64,000 nucleotides of DNA, taken from NCBI RefSeq assembly GCF_947507565.1, contig NC_089185.1, positions 744,001 through 808,000 of the forward strand, in the 5' to 3' direction. The notes below the pieces were generated by a model. It searched no databases, was not told where the DNA came from, and worked only from the letters and a program-made list of their open reading frames with translations. Source of the stretch: Oscarella lobularis. Taxonomy: Eukaryota; Porifera; Homoscleromorpha; Homosclerophorida; Oscarellidae. The stretch's first letter is position 1, and every line of letters starts with the position of its first letter. The translations under genes were made by a program, and so were the position numbers. Of the stretch, positions 12,522 through 27,099 are shown piece after piece.

Positions 12522-12790
12522 TAATATTAGACACGCCTCTCGAAAAAGCAACAAAATTGGCGCGTGAAACAAATTTGAGACCGCGGAGTCAACTAGGTAC
12601 TAAAGCCCTATCGTTTGACGCGGAAATCTCGGAATTCTGGGAGATAGGGGTTTTGAGCAAAAACCGTGTGCTATAGTTCAGGGATGCTAAAAAACCTCAA
12701 CTCGCCGATTTTCAAATAAACGCCCTAGATCTACTTTACACTACTAGTTTAGCAATGCCACGGGGTCAGACAGTTCTTGCGGATAATTCA
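12270..12790. repeat. Diverged direct repeat, ~302-bp period
   Basis: 'accgtgtgctatagttcagg' at about 12361 recurs at about 12663. Flanking matches include 'ataaacgc.ctagatctact', then 'gaggtcaaacagttc' against 'ggggtcagacagttc'. The upstream parts are more diverged. Two units are visible in this copy; copy A reaches the gap after the first. Confidence 0.75.
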
Positions 12791-13435
12791 ACGATAGTAT
12801 ATAACTCACGATTGGGCTCAACCGCTGATTCCTATCTAGCAGTCTCAAGTGACGCTCGTTCGTCTTTACGATAGGGTCATCTAATATTTCAATGCGTACG
12901 ATCAGCCGAAACGGGTAAAAATACAGACGAGGAGGGATGAGGAGAGCTAGAGACGCGAGGAGGGACCCCTTTGGTTTTTCGAATCGCGATCGTTTCTTTT
13001 ACCTGTCTTTTCACATCTCGTTCTTCCCAGGGTGATCTTTAAGTAGGACACTTGCTTGTACGTCTTGGCGATGCACGAGAACGGGAATCGAAGGCGCACG
13101 GGCGCACGTGGTATTTGCGAGTCCTAAAGAGAGCCCCCGATAGTCTTTTCATGACGCGATCTCCTACCTTTTAAACTTAAGATCCGTTCGAGCGCTTTTT
13201 CGCCTCGTTTTTGACGCCATTTCCATTTTTTCACGTCTCACGCCCGATTAAAAGCGCGCTAGGCAGTGACGCATTTGGGGTAGGCGTGGTCAGTTACGTC
13301 AATATAAAACAGGCAGCAAAAATGTTACCGTTACACCATTACATATGTACATGTCTCTAAGCTAAACTGTCAATTCAAGGTCGGGCGTTCCAACCTAATT
13401 TATAGAAAAAGTACGTTACACTTACTACTTTTTCG

Positions 13436-16400
13436 TTACACTGTACTTACTTTGACAAAGGCGTGATTCAACAATTTATTAGCAGTCCATCGGGTTCGCG
13501 GATTGTGCTCAAAGCATAGTCGAAGAAAATTCTTTCCTTCGTCACTTAGCCGATCTGGCGAGGCCGGCGATTTCCCGCTTCCGACTTGAAACATAATGCT
13601 GTACTCGTGATCAAACTCCGGCCACGGCCTCTAAGGCAAACAATCAGTACAAAAGTAACAACAAAACATCGTTTTCTTGCCTTTCCGGTGGTCATTTCAA
13701 CGACGACACATCCCAGACTCCATATATCAGCCGCTCTGCCGCTACCGACGCTCGGATCACTCGTTATTACTTCGGGAGCCATGTAGGCTGATGGGAAAGA
13801 ATTTAAGCCCAATCTCTGAGCGTCAATCGGCTTACCAACTGTCCCACGAGTCGAACTGATTTCTCCCGGTCGAGTAGTATTCAAATTCTGCAGCTTGACC
13901 GAACAGCCGAAGTCTCCCAATTTGATGAGACCGTCGGAAGATAAGAAGATGTTGACACCTGAAAAATCGAAAGGATATAAAATGCTTCCCCTCCCAAAAA
14001 TCTCCCTCCACCTTTCACGTCTCTATGAACGATTCCGTTTTCGTGAAGCACAGAAATGGCAACGAGAATTTGCTTGGTGTAGGAGCGAATCATCGGCTCG
14101 GGCAACCCTTGCTTAGCTACGTTCCAGATCGTTCCCTCGCCGCAGTATTCCATAAAAATAAACATCTCTTCCTACGAGACGAAAGCCCAGCTACTAGTCT
14201 CCCGTTTCAACACTAGTCTAAGAGAATTTGCCTTGTGCACTTCGACTCCAAAATAGCGAACGAGATTAGGATGATGAAGCTCTTCGAGAATTGAGATCTC
14301 GTCTTCGAGCTCCTTGACAGCGCTGTGAGAATTGCCTTGAAAATGAATCTAAACAACAAAAAAATGCAAAAAAACTCTCGCGAAACAACCCGCCCTCACA
14401 AACGAACAAACCTCTTTAACGGCCATCAATTCGCCCGTCTCCATATTTACGCTCGTATAAACTTTTCCGTATCTCCCTTCCCCTTTATAAAAAAGTCTAT
14501 ACATATCCAGAAATTGCTTTATAGGTCTCTCACCTATCTTTCGTCCTCTTTGCCACGGAAAATTTACGTGCCTCACGCGCAGCCCAACGGTGTCTCGCGT
14601 CACCGTCGTCATCTTTTCGCTCACCGATCCAATAATGCGTTTCTTTTTCAGTTTCGCCATTCGCTCGTTATCGAGCCGTTCCAAATGACGTCGAATTGTC
14701 TCGAATCGGCGACCTTGGCGTTCGATTCCCGCCTTGAGACTCGTTTCCAGTAAACCCGGCGTGGTGACAGTGCTCGCCGGACTTAATAAAGCGGAGCTCA
14801 TATCGGTGCTGTCAAAACGACGAATGGGACCCAATTCAATCGGACGCACGTGAGCCTCCGACGATCCCGTTCTCAAAAGAGGAGCTAAATGTCAAAAATA
14901 AATAAGGACTGTTCTTTTCGCTGTTCATTTACGTACGATGTAAAATCGTCGTCGACGACGACGGTGGACTGTCGCTGATGTTTACACCAGACGACGTCGA
15001 CGATCCGGTCGACGACGGCGGCGGCGTCGCATCCTCTTCCTCGGCCGTATCCGTAGCAGTTCCCAATGTCGGTATTGTCAAGGGGTTATACATCATGGAG
15101 GGAACCGAGGCGCTGCGTCGCGCTCCTGTCGTCGTCGATGGACGCAGCGGCGACGGTCCAATGAGACGCCGACGGTCCAAGGTCAACGCAGTCGTGGGAC
15201 TGTTGGAGCGCCAATGAGACGCTGATCCTCCAGCTAAAAAAGATATTTTCCCTATAAATAAATAATAACTATATAGCCGCCTATCATTGCCTGATGAGGG
15301 AGGAGTGTCGCCGGCTTCGCCGATCACGTGTGTGATACAGTCGTTCATTTTTCGCTTGAGAATCTGCGAGGGAAAACGTCTTCGTCGTGTTTTTCCTCAA
15401 TTTCGCTTTTCCTACCCGGTAGTTGGCTTCCGAGAGACGGCTTAGATTGCTTTCGCAAGCGAGAATGAGGAATTCGAGTCCCTGAGTCGCCCACCTAAGA
15501 AACGATAATAGAATCCCGTTGAATTTAAAAACCAGGTACAGTAGTACCTTGGTCGCCTTCCGCGCCCCTTTTCACATTTTCCAACAACAAAATCCATCCA
15601 CTTGGTGGCAAAATTAACTAGAGCTTCGCAGAAATCCGAGCGATCTTCACTACCAACAAGCCGACTGACTTCCTTCATGTACTACAGATAAAATAGACGG
15701 GGGGAAATCAATGCAGAAAAGAAATGCCGAACTTTTCTCCTACCTCAAAGCCAAAATTGAAGCAGCTCAGAATAGTCTCGACGTATTGCGCGCGAACGGT
15801 GATGATCGCAATTTCGTCCAACTCCGAGATGAGGTCGCAAACGAAATTGTCCACGCGAGCGACGGCAGCCAACACTTCCAAGCCCAGACGAACAGCAGTA
15901 TCCTATGAGAGACAGTAGAACATAGACTCTAAAACGAGATATACGTATTCACACCTTTAGTTCATTCAAACGATCTGCGACGTCTTCGTGACTCGACGTC
16001 TGATCTCTCAATAGAGAAACGGACTTTCCCATGGCGCGACAGAACCGCTTTCGCTCCTCTAAGAGCAGCGACGAATTGCTAACAATCAGCTTCAGCTGAT
16101 GACCAACCTAAAGACGAAGACTAAAAACTCTACACAAAAACCAAACCGTTTTACCTGCACAGCAGTCAATCCAATAGTCGTTTCAATATCTATATTCACT
16201 TCGACGGTGGGACCCGTCCATTCGACACCTAAAGAATCAGCCGTCGCCGCCGCCGCCGCTCCGGTCGCGTCGTCCTCGCCAAGTCCCAACGACGACCCGG
16301 GAGAGTGTCTCAGGCCGCGTACGGGCAATAAGAGCAGATAGCCGCCGCGAAGTTGAGCCCCGACGCCCGCACCGCTCTCCTCGCGACCGCACGTCACATT

Positions 16401-19400
16401 CAACAGTTGAACGATTTGACTAGTAGAGAGAAAAATCTCGAAAAACGAAACGTTTCGCGTCGTTTTTTCGTCATACGGAGAGCTGTCTTTCAGCGATTGC
16501 GGAACGAACATCATGTACTCCCCTTCGTGAACGACTTTCACTTGGACGTGTTCGGTAGCTTTTAGGTCTTCTAGAAGATGTTCCGTCGGAATGGAGTAGG
16601 TAAAATCAGCGGCAATCTCCAAATCCTAAGTGCAGAAACGAATTGACGAAAACGTGGCCTTATAAGATTCGATTACTTTTCGAAGCTTACTTTTCGAAGC
16701 ATTTTTGCGAAGCCGAGCGCTTTGGACGCGCGCTCGCGAGCCTCGTGAAAAAGCGACTTGATGTAGCGACACACGTCGATGACTTTGTGTCGCCTACGAC
16801 GAAGGGCCTAGTACACGCTTTTGAAAGATTCTTGTGCTTACTTCTGCTGCTCCATGTAGTACAATTCGCCTTCTTCCAAGGAGGAGAAGCAATGATCGAT
16901 GCCGCCTTGTAAATAGTCGGCCGTCATTACGAGCAAGCTAGCCGCCATTACGCTGAAAAAAAACGACGTTCGATTGATCTTTCTTTGTTTTATTTTATCG
17001 TACCAAAAACGGCGGCCGGCTTCGGCTTCCGCACTGCGAATGTGAGGCGTTATTTCCTTGACAAATTGCCACTCTTCTTCCAGCAAATGTTTTAGTCCTC
17101 TCGACGCTTCTGTCGTCACCTGGAGCATGTTGACGTAGCTGACGAAATATTCAAAATAGACCTAAGAAAAAATATTCCCCCAACACTCTCCCTCTCTGAT
17201 TTTTTTGGATACATACCTCTAGAGTATCTTTCAAATCGTCTTCGAAATCTTCACGTTCGCTGTCAACTATTTCCGCAAGGATGCCGTCAAGGTGAATGAC
17301 GCCAGCGAGCATCTTTCGAAAATACTTCTTCGCGTCGACGGCCGCTTTGATAGCTTCCTTATACTCGACAATCAACTAGAAGGAAATCTCGCTGCATTCA
17401 ACCATCCCAGACTGAATAAAATGCTTGTGCGAATTTAAAACTCAAAGACTATATATAATAACTCTCCCCTCGCCCCCTTTTCTACCTGCTTGATGCTCAG
17501 CGCCGACGGCTCCTTCTGCGGCTTATGCTCCAATCTCAATCGCATGCACTCGTGTATCACGTCCACCGGCACGGCGAGCATCCGTATGAACGGCATCCGA
17601 AACGACGGCAACGCCATACGCGTGATCTCGTACGACAAAGCGACGCGCGCTTTCCGTCGCTTCGACGCCGACGGCACTCCGGACGCCTGCCGACTGAAAT
17701 CGCGCGGCGGCGGCGACGCCGGCGACGACGCGAGCATGACCTCCTCGTATCGCTGCTCGTCGTCGAACGAAACGCTTCGCGACTGTTCCGTCAGCGTCAA
17801 CGCATTGTGAGCCCGTTTCAACGTCGGATGAAGAAGCCGTCGCAACTTTCCCATCAATTTACCCAGACTCATTTGCTTCAACGCCTTATCAACGAACGCG
17901 CGATATCGACTCGTACTCGTCGCCTCGTCGGCGCGCATCGATCCGCCGCCGACGCCGCCCGACGTGTAAAACAAACTCCGTATGATTTCTTGTTTCTCGC
18001 GCGAGTCCGGATCGTCGCCGCTGGCGACGCGGAGAAGCAACTCCGGCGGCAGCGACGCCGCCGCCGCCGCCGCCGCGCCGTTGCACTCCTCCGATCGTAT
18101 GCGCTCGCGACCGATCGCGGCGACGGTGGCGACGGCGTCGTGACGAAGACTCGTCGTATTCGCTCGCGGTCGACTCATCGTCGTTTGGAGACTGAGTCGT
18201 CGAAGTGCCTGTGAACGAAGCGACTTGACGCGACTGCCGTACGGACGAACGGCGACGGTGACGCCGAGCCACGCGGTGAGCGACTCGATTTTCTGATGCA
18301 AGTCGGTCATGACGTTGTACCAGAGATTGAGCGCGCGCAATCGACGCTGAAACATGTCGCCGTTGTAGAGGGGATAGTCGCGCGCGAGGCTGCCGAGCGT
18401 CGGATAGTAGCTCTGACTGTTCTCCAGTCGCATCATGAGCAGACGAACGGCGTCGAGCGCGTCCAATTGCTCGCGCGTGATGCAACTCGCCTCGCGAAAA
18501 ATCACCTCTTCCGACGCCGACGCCGCCGTCACTGCCGGTCGACGACGTTGGAGTGTGATGCTCGACACGGGACTTTCGGATGTGGTGACGCGACGCGTTC
18601 CGGATGGCGACGCGAATTTCTTTTGCGGCATGTTGATTGGACAAGACGGATGACCGACGTCGGCGGCGGCGGCTACGGCAGCTACGGCGGTGTCGTCTTC
18701 GTCAAAATCGGCGCTATTGATCAGCGTTCGATCGTCGTTCTCCTCCTCTTCGTCGTCCTCGCGATGATAGCTGTGCGATATAATCAAGGAATCTTCTGGA
18801 CCTGTCGATAGCACGTGTGGAAGTTGCTGTGGAGACGACGAACGTTCAATAGCCTTTTTCGCCTTCGCCGCCGCTGCCGCGGCGGCGGCGGCGGCGGCGG
18901 CAGCGTTCTCCTTTACTTTCTTCATACTAAAATTCACGATGTCGTCGATGACGGTGCCAACTTGATAGCGAGCTTGACTAAGAAAAGCGACCTCTTCGTC
19001 GTACGTTCGACAATCGATGTACGCTTGCAACTCAATCCACAATTCGTTCATGAGCGAGATTTGCACGCCGCCGCCGCCGCCGCTGGCGCCGAGCAACGGA
19101 TGGGAAAAGTGACGACGCACCGTCACCACGGGAGACGACAACGGCGACGACGAAGGCGGCGGCGGACCGACGACGACGGCTTCCTTTTCGCGTCGCTTAT
19201 TCGTTCCGAGTTTGACGAGCATGGCGTACGTTTTGCAGAATTCGTGTCGCGCGGCGACGACGTTCGGCGAGAGGGGCGTGGTCGGAGGAACGATTTCTTC
19301 TTCTTCGTCGCCGTTGTCGTTGTCGTCGTCCGAAATTTCTTCTTTCGAAGCGGCCGCTACGCCGCCGCCGCCGAAATCGTTGCCAAGAGCGAATATTCGC

Positions 19401-19729
19401 TGTTCGGCTTGTTTCGCGTCTCGATTTCGCTTCCTTTCGATCGTCGAACTGATTGCGTGACGACGAGCGTCGTCTGTCGTCGACGGCGACGCGGATTGGG
19501 TCGAGAAGGCTTTCGTTTCCACGAGCGGGTCCGATAGGCGCTTTGAAAAGGCCGTTTTCGGAGGCTTTTTGCGACCGAACGACTTCTCCTTTTCCTTTTT
19601 CAGCATTCGCGCGGTGAACGGCGGCGTCGTGCCGAATTCTGCGCTGTAGTCTTCGTCGTCAATGCCGCTCGAGTCGGACCTTGCGTAAGAGGATGCCGGA
19701 AAAGCGATTGGCGTCGATTGCTTGTCCAT
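13436..19729 (-). CDS. MAP3K4: Mitogen-activated protein kinase kinase kinase 4 (MEKK4)
   Basis: Ser/Thr kinase that activates MAP2Ks of the p38 and JNK stress pathways. The start ATG is at 19729 (reading MDKQS); a longer frame begins with GTG and was rejected. The large first exon (about 19729-17450) holds a basic, low-complexity N-terminus with alanine runs and a MEKK4-like helical region. Middle exons (17400-14900) include 'KWMDFVVGKCEKG', typical of this family. The C-terminal kinase domain shows GEGRYGKVY (P-loop), MAVKE (Lys), GIVHRDVKG (HRD), GDFGCSVKL (DFG), AYMAPEV and DIWSLGCVV, and ends HAFVKVSTV. The kinase looks active. Two short introns (14483-14533 and 13788-13835) are stop-free and multiples of three; one intron is GC-AG (14172-14231). 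It is head-to-head with the SDR gene at 19804. Confidence 0.93.
18856..18914 (-). repeat. Trinucleotide repeat encoding a polyalanine run in MAP3K4
   Basis: A (GCC/GCG)n tract within the first MAP3K4 exon encodes about 13 consecutive alanines followed by KAKKA. This kind of tract is prone to length variation. Confidence 0.75.
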
Positions 19730-19803
19730 CTGAACTTTTACTGGGCGGTTTCCCGGATCGATAAGCCTAATCACGATCAGATCACGATCACGTGTTTTAG
19801 GCC
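19730..19803. promoter_or_regulatory. Divergent spacer, MAP3K4 / SDR
   Basis: Only 74 bp separate the two start codons, so both 5' UTRs and any shared promoter must fit here or overlap coding sequence. The spacer contains 'cacgatcagatcacgatcacgtg', including a CACGTG E-box. No TATA box was seen. Confidence 0.5.
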
Positions 19804-20934
<1,131 letters not shown>

Positions 20935-20968
20935 ACGGTTTTTCGTATTGCGCACTGTGAAATTCCGA

Positions 20969-20974
20969 AATAAA
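20969..20974 (+). terminator. Polyadenylation signal of SDR paralogue 1
   Basis: AATAAA 35 bp after the stop and 54 bp before the next ATG, well placed for a compact 3' UTR. Confidence 0.6.
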
Positions 20975-21028
20975 AAAACCTGATTAAATATTAGTGATGT
21001 CGCGCTGATTGTTAGTTACCCGGATTAT

Positions 21029-22183
<1,155 letters not shown>

Positions 22184-22252
22184 CCCTCCAATCAAAACTG
22201 AGTTTCCGTTGCTTTTTGTTCTTTCCAACATTGGTGCACTAAAACGCTCGTT

Positions 22253-25200
22253 TCACGTCTCGCTCGTTTCTTTGCCGGCACTAGTTGCCAGTTTTTTGAG
22301 TGATTCCAGCAAATCGCTCAGCGTCTCTGAAACAGACTTGCCTTCCTCTACTTTTTCGCCGTCACCCGCCCCCTGGCCGTCGTTATCTTTCTGCCCGAAC
22401 AGCTTCATCACTAGCGTTTGATAGTCGCTCATAACGCGGTAATCGGCCGGCGACAATTTGACCTCAAGAAACCCTATAACGAAGGGAACGCATCGGCCCG
22501 GGCAATGAATCAACGCATGTGTGTGACGAATGAACAAGACGACGGCGGTCAAATGAAGAGCCATTGCCGGTTCCTGTTCACCGCGCAATTGATCCAAGAG
22601 GGTCTGTCTGTGCGTAAAGACGAGTTGCCTAAACACGAACGTTTGCAAGGTATAAGCCATTGTATTTCGTCTTTGCCTTTCTTTCTTTCTGTCGACTTTT
22701 TTCAACAAGAATTGGCATATTTTTGAACTGCAGGCGGTTTCCAGAGCGTCGAAGAAATCGCTCGTCGACTGCAAAACGTGCAAAAACCCAACGCAGTCGT
22801 CTTCGAGCGTTCACTCACCTGTTTGTTAAGACTATTGTGAAGGCCAACCATAGCAGATTTCACTGGCGAAGGAAGTTCAAGCAGAATACGAGCTCTATCC
22901 TATTGTGACACGCTCAAAAGGAAGGAAAGGCGATAATAACCCTTTTGCTTACTTCAACAGAAAAACTCTGAGGTTCCATGCTGGACATCAAATGCTCTTC
23001 CGCCAACGCCGCAAGACAAATATTGGCCATATCCGTGCACAGTGTTCTGAGTAAGTGTTTGCTTAGTTGCACGCGTGCATCACCTGAGTAGAGAGTGATA
23101 CATAAGAAAAATCGATTTTTTCCTCCCAAATGATTGACCTGAGAAGAAATCGATTCCTTTGTTGAATAGTCGAGCGTTTGTGTACAGTCCGTTCATCTTT
23201 TCCTCGTACTCGCCGTGCTTTCGTTTGTGCGCCGAACCCTTTTCGTCGCGAGTCACGCTCGCCGTCACAAAAGCCGAACGAACCGATTCCTCCAATTTTT
23301 TTGAAAGAGGCCTTGAAGAGAATAATAATAAAAATAATAATAATAAAAATAATACTTGTGTATCTATCTGTTTCTCTCACCTCAACAAATACTCGCTCAA
23401 GTCGCGAATCAATCCCTCGGGACAGTCGTCAAAATTGGATGTCAAAATTTCCGCTATCTAAATACATGTGTACTACACTTTCAAATATCGTATATTTCCG
23501 CACCTCGTCATCTGATAAAAATTCGATTCCTTTCCTTGAGCTCGTCGTTCCACTGCGAACAACGTTGTCGTCGCCTTCGCCTTCGCCGCCGTCGTCGCCT
23601 CCTCCCCGTTTTCGATCTTTCGATTTTGGCACGCGTTTCTCTCTAGCAAAGCCGCCCTTTCCGCCCTGCGTCGCGCTGCTCGGCCCCAAAGCCATCTTCT
23701 GCTTTCTCTGCTCCTTTTTCGTCAACGCTTTCTCGCCGGACTCCCTCGTAAGAGCGGCGGCGGCGGCCTTTCCGTCACCGCCGCCCGCTTTGCGAAAGGT
23801 GGATACAGAAGCTGCGGCCGCCTTGGAGATATCTATCCTTAGAAGAAAAGACGCAAAATATATAAGAAATGACGTACTTTCTCCGCTTTCTGCGCAATGA
23901 TGTCGTCGAACAGTTTCGCGCACTTCTGCACAAACTGCTCGCTGACGACGACGCCCCCGTCGCAGAAGACGTGAATCGAAGCGACGCTTCGTTTCTGCGC
24001 GAGAATCTGCTGAACGAACTCGGCCACGTCGCCGACGCTACAGGGCGACGGCAAAAGAGGCTAGAAAAAACACTCCCCAAATCCAATCGCTATATAAAAA
24101 AAAACGGTTGACTTACAAGAATATCGATCCAAGACTCGGAGGCCAGTGCACCGTCGATGGAGGCCTCCACCTGGTCCTGCGTCGATTTTCCTATGCAACA
24201 GGTCGGCAAAAAGACGAGACGTTCGTCGTTGCCGTCCAATCGTCGTTTGCAGTACTGCTTTGGCTCGCCGACACCCAATCGTCTTAGAGTGTCATACTCT
24301 ATAAGAAGAGAAGTGCCAAAAAAATGAAAATTTCTATTGTTGAGGTTTCATTGATTCCTTACCTATGTAATCGTTCTGCTTGAAAAACGAGACGATCCAG
24401 TTAGACTGCGTCTTGGCGTAGATTTCCGGCACAAACACGGCCTTTTCCATTCGACCTTGCATCGATCCAGCCAACCGACCAGATGCAACCAAATTGTCAG
24501 CAACAGCTACACACAGACAGTAAACCAATGATAAGCAGCCCAATTACGGTATCTCTTACAATAAAAGAGCTGGTCTTGAAACCCATACTGAGCAATCAGA
24601 CTGGCAATCGATGTAGGTCTAATAGAGGCAAAGGTATGCCATCCTTTGTTGAGAATAATCTAGAGTCTGTTGACTTACTTTGTGATTGCACTAAAAACGC
24701 CTCTGATACGCGCCTTCTGCCGGGCAAGAAACGCCTCGGTGTAAAGCACGTCCCGTCTCAGGGCATCTAGTTGACCGTGAATAACGAGACCGAGTCGTCT
24801 CTCTATGTTCTATTGATACAATCATTTTTGGAAATATAATAAAATATCCCTTGGTTCTACATACGTCGAGGAGGATTTCAGCTGGCAAGTTAAACGTCTT
24901 GCTTAGATCTGCAATCGAAATCTGCCCGGCTTCTTGAAGCATTTCATTGATTTCTTCTGATATGCGATCCAAGTAATCCCTGACGAGGGAAGGAAATCTC
25001 GTTCTCTCGTTTTGTCTATCTTCTCGGTTTGCTCACCGGTCGATCAATTGGCCTTGGACAATAAACACGTGACGATCTCGACGAATCAGATCAGCGACTC
25101 GAGCTTCGATATGTTTGAGATCGACATTGGCAATCTAGAACAAAAATAAATAAAAAATAACGGAACGAAAATATGTAATTACCTGATGAAGATCGACCAG

Positions 25201-25488
25201 ATTAATTCTCCCTACGTTGAAAAAAAATCGATTTGTTTTCCCACGGTTTCGAGCGTCCTTACCTCCGTGCAGAAACAGTTCGTCACGAATTTCTTTGTCC
25301 AGCTGATTGGGAGTGAGGTATTCGCGTCCGTCGATCGTGTAGATGACTTCGAGGAGGCCCATTTGGATCAATTTCGATACGACTTCTATTACGTTTCTCT
25401 CGGCCAATCGATGAACCGTGCTGCTTAGTTGAGTGCGCGCGAAATCCTTTTGCAACGCCAAAACCTCGTCCCACTCGCTCGAAGACAT
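22253..25488 (-). CDS. UFL1: E3 UFM1-protein ligase 1
   Basis: Scaffold E3 that transfers UFM1 to ER and ribosomal substrates, acting with DDRGK1 on the ER membrane. The start is ATG at 25488 ([13 protein letters not shown]), with the stop TGA at 22253-22255. The N-terminal exons match the family closely: 'LAERN.IEVV.KL', '[15 protein letters not shown]' and the following '[12 protein letters not shown]'. Winged-helix segments, '[13 protein letters not shown]', 'DQVEAS', 'VVVSEQFV', a Lys/Gly/Ser-rich linker, '[10 protein letters not shown]' and 'PGRCVP' follow in the expected order. Introns are short; one near 23325 carries an AAT/AAAT microsatellite. Divergent with sorbitol dehydrogenase, 71 bp away. 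The protein appears complete. Confidence 0.93.
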
Positions 25489-25559
25489 TTTCTTCGACGA
25501 TGAACGACGTGTGTGTGTGCACGCTAGGCCTAGGCCTATCTCTCACGTGACTTGTAAAC
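25489..25559. promoter_or_regulatory. Divergent spacer, UFL1 / SORD
   Basis: 71 bp between start codons, containing 'gtgtgtgtgtgc', a repeated 'ctaggc' and 'tctcacgtgac'. Probably a shared TATA-less promoter. Confidence 0.5.
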
Positions 25560-26983
25560 ATGGCAAATCCATCGGCCGTCCTTTTCAAAACGAACGACTT
25601 GAGAATAGTATGAAGCGACGTGAAAAATTAGACATTCGAACCTCACAATGATTCTAGGTCGACAGGCCCATCCCCGAACCGGGAAAGAATCGTAAGTAGA
25701 GGCGTTTCGACGCGATCGCTCTCATTCTTCGCACGCAGAGGTTCAAATCTCCATGCACTCGGTCGGAATATGCGGCTCGGACGTGCACTATTGGACTCAC
25801 GGCGCAATAGGCGACTTCGTCGTACGAGCTCCAATGGTACTCGGTCACGAGTCATCCGGCACCGTGACGAAAGTCGGCGAGGGCGTGACCACCCTAAAAA
25901 TCGGTAATAACTAATAACGTTATTTAATTTAATTAAGAAACGCCGCCGTCCTAATTAATTTCGTTTAGGGGATCGCGTTGCAATCGAACCGGGTATACCG
26001 TGTCGATGCTGTGGCTATTGCCGAGAGGGTCGCTACAATCTGTGCCGAGACATGCGTTTCTGCGCAACGCCGCCCGTCGATGGTTCCCTCGCTCGTTTCT
26101 ATGTCCACGACGCCGATTTTTGCTACAAGTATTAACATAATTCAATAAATGAATATTATTTTGAAGTTGGGTGTGTGGTAGGCTGCCTGACAATGTGTCG
26201 TTTGAAGAGGGCGCTCTTCTCGAGCCCCTCAGCGTTGGCGTGCACGCCTGTCAACGAGCCGGCGTCAAGGTGGGTAGCAAGGTCTTGATCTGCGGTGCTG
26301 GGCCCATCGGATTGGTTTGCTTGCTTACGGCCAAGGCGTTCGGAGCCACCAAAGTGATGATTACAGGTCAAAAGGAACGGATTGTTTCTCGCGCGCGTTG
26401 CGATGGTTCTACATAGATTTGGATGCTGGACGGCTGGAGAAAGCGAAGAGTATGGGCGCCGATCTCTGCATCCAAGTGACCGGGTTGCAGCCGAAAGAAA
26501 TTGCTGAAAAAGTGAAGAATTTCATCGGCGACGACCTCGCAACGGAAACGCTCGAGTGCAGCGGAGCCGAGCCAAGCATCAGAGCGGGAATCTACGTAAG
26601 AAAACTCAAGAATAAATGAACTAACAAGAAATTTTAATTTTATTAGTCTACTCGTTCCGGAGGCACTTTGATTCTGGTTGGACTGGGAAAACCAGAAGTG
26701 ACTCTGCCTATAGTCGATGCGTCGGTGAGAGAAGTCGATATCAGGGGAATTTTCCGATACAGAAACGCGTCAGTTGGCCAGTGTCCGGAATCTTGACTTT
26801 TTCTTAGTTTCTTTTGTCTTTAGGTATCCCACTGCGCTGGAAATGGTCGCTACGGGTGCTGTCAATGTGAAGCCCCTCGTTACCCATCATTTTTCGCTTG
26901 AGAAGTCGCTTGATGCTTTCGAGACGGCGAAGGACCCGTCTACTGGAGCCATCAAGGTGATCATTGACTGCGGTTCGGCTTAG
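25560..26983 (+). CDS. SORD: Sorbitol dehydrogenase (zinc polyol dehydrogenase)
   Basis: Medium-chain dehydrogenase that oxidises sorbitol to fructose with NAD+. The eight exons are 25560-25607, 25658-25691, 25739-25903, 25969-26128, 26182-26366, 26417-26595, 26647-26768 and 26824-26983. Catalytic zinc residues are visible in [10 protein letters not shown] and LGHESSG, with the following 'LLEPLSVG' typical of the family. The Rossmann motif reads [11 protein letters not shown] and is followed by '[16 protein letters not shown]', where the acidic residues favour NAD+ over NADP+. The segment '[18 protein letters not shown]' near the end is diagnostic of SORD. Cytosolic, since no targeting signal is seen. 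TFG follows 116 bp downstream. Confidence 0.93.
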
Positions 26984-27099
26984 CGGTCTTGGTTATCGAA
27001 TGAACGCTTTCGTTTGATGTTCTTTGCTGAGTTTTTGTGAGATTCGCGTTTCGTCGCGTCCGGGGTGTAGCTATCTACGCGCGCTAACTTCGCGTCATC

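Larger units (their letters stand above)
10866..13435. other. Non-coding interval between vinculin-like copy B and MAP3K4
   Basis: No gene recognised. The interval holds the copy B equivalents of the hairpin, CTC run and minisatellite (about 11803-12029), a diverged 302-bp direct repeat (12270-12790) and about 650 bp of unremarkable sequence up to the MAP3K4 stop. The two neighbouring genes converge here. Confidence 0.6.

Noticed and set aside
17525-19537. Long plus-strand frames of 171-240 codons opposite MAP3K4
   Set aside because: Arg/Ser/Ala-rich antisense shadows of a GC-rich coding exon, with no domain motif.
19730-19774. Extended MAP3K4 N-terminus (MIRLIDPGN...)
   Set aside because: The first codon is GTG, not ATG, and the next in-frame ATG at 19729 fits a eukaryotic start.
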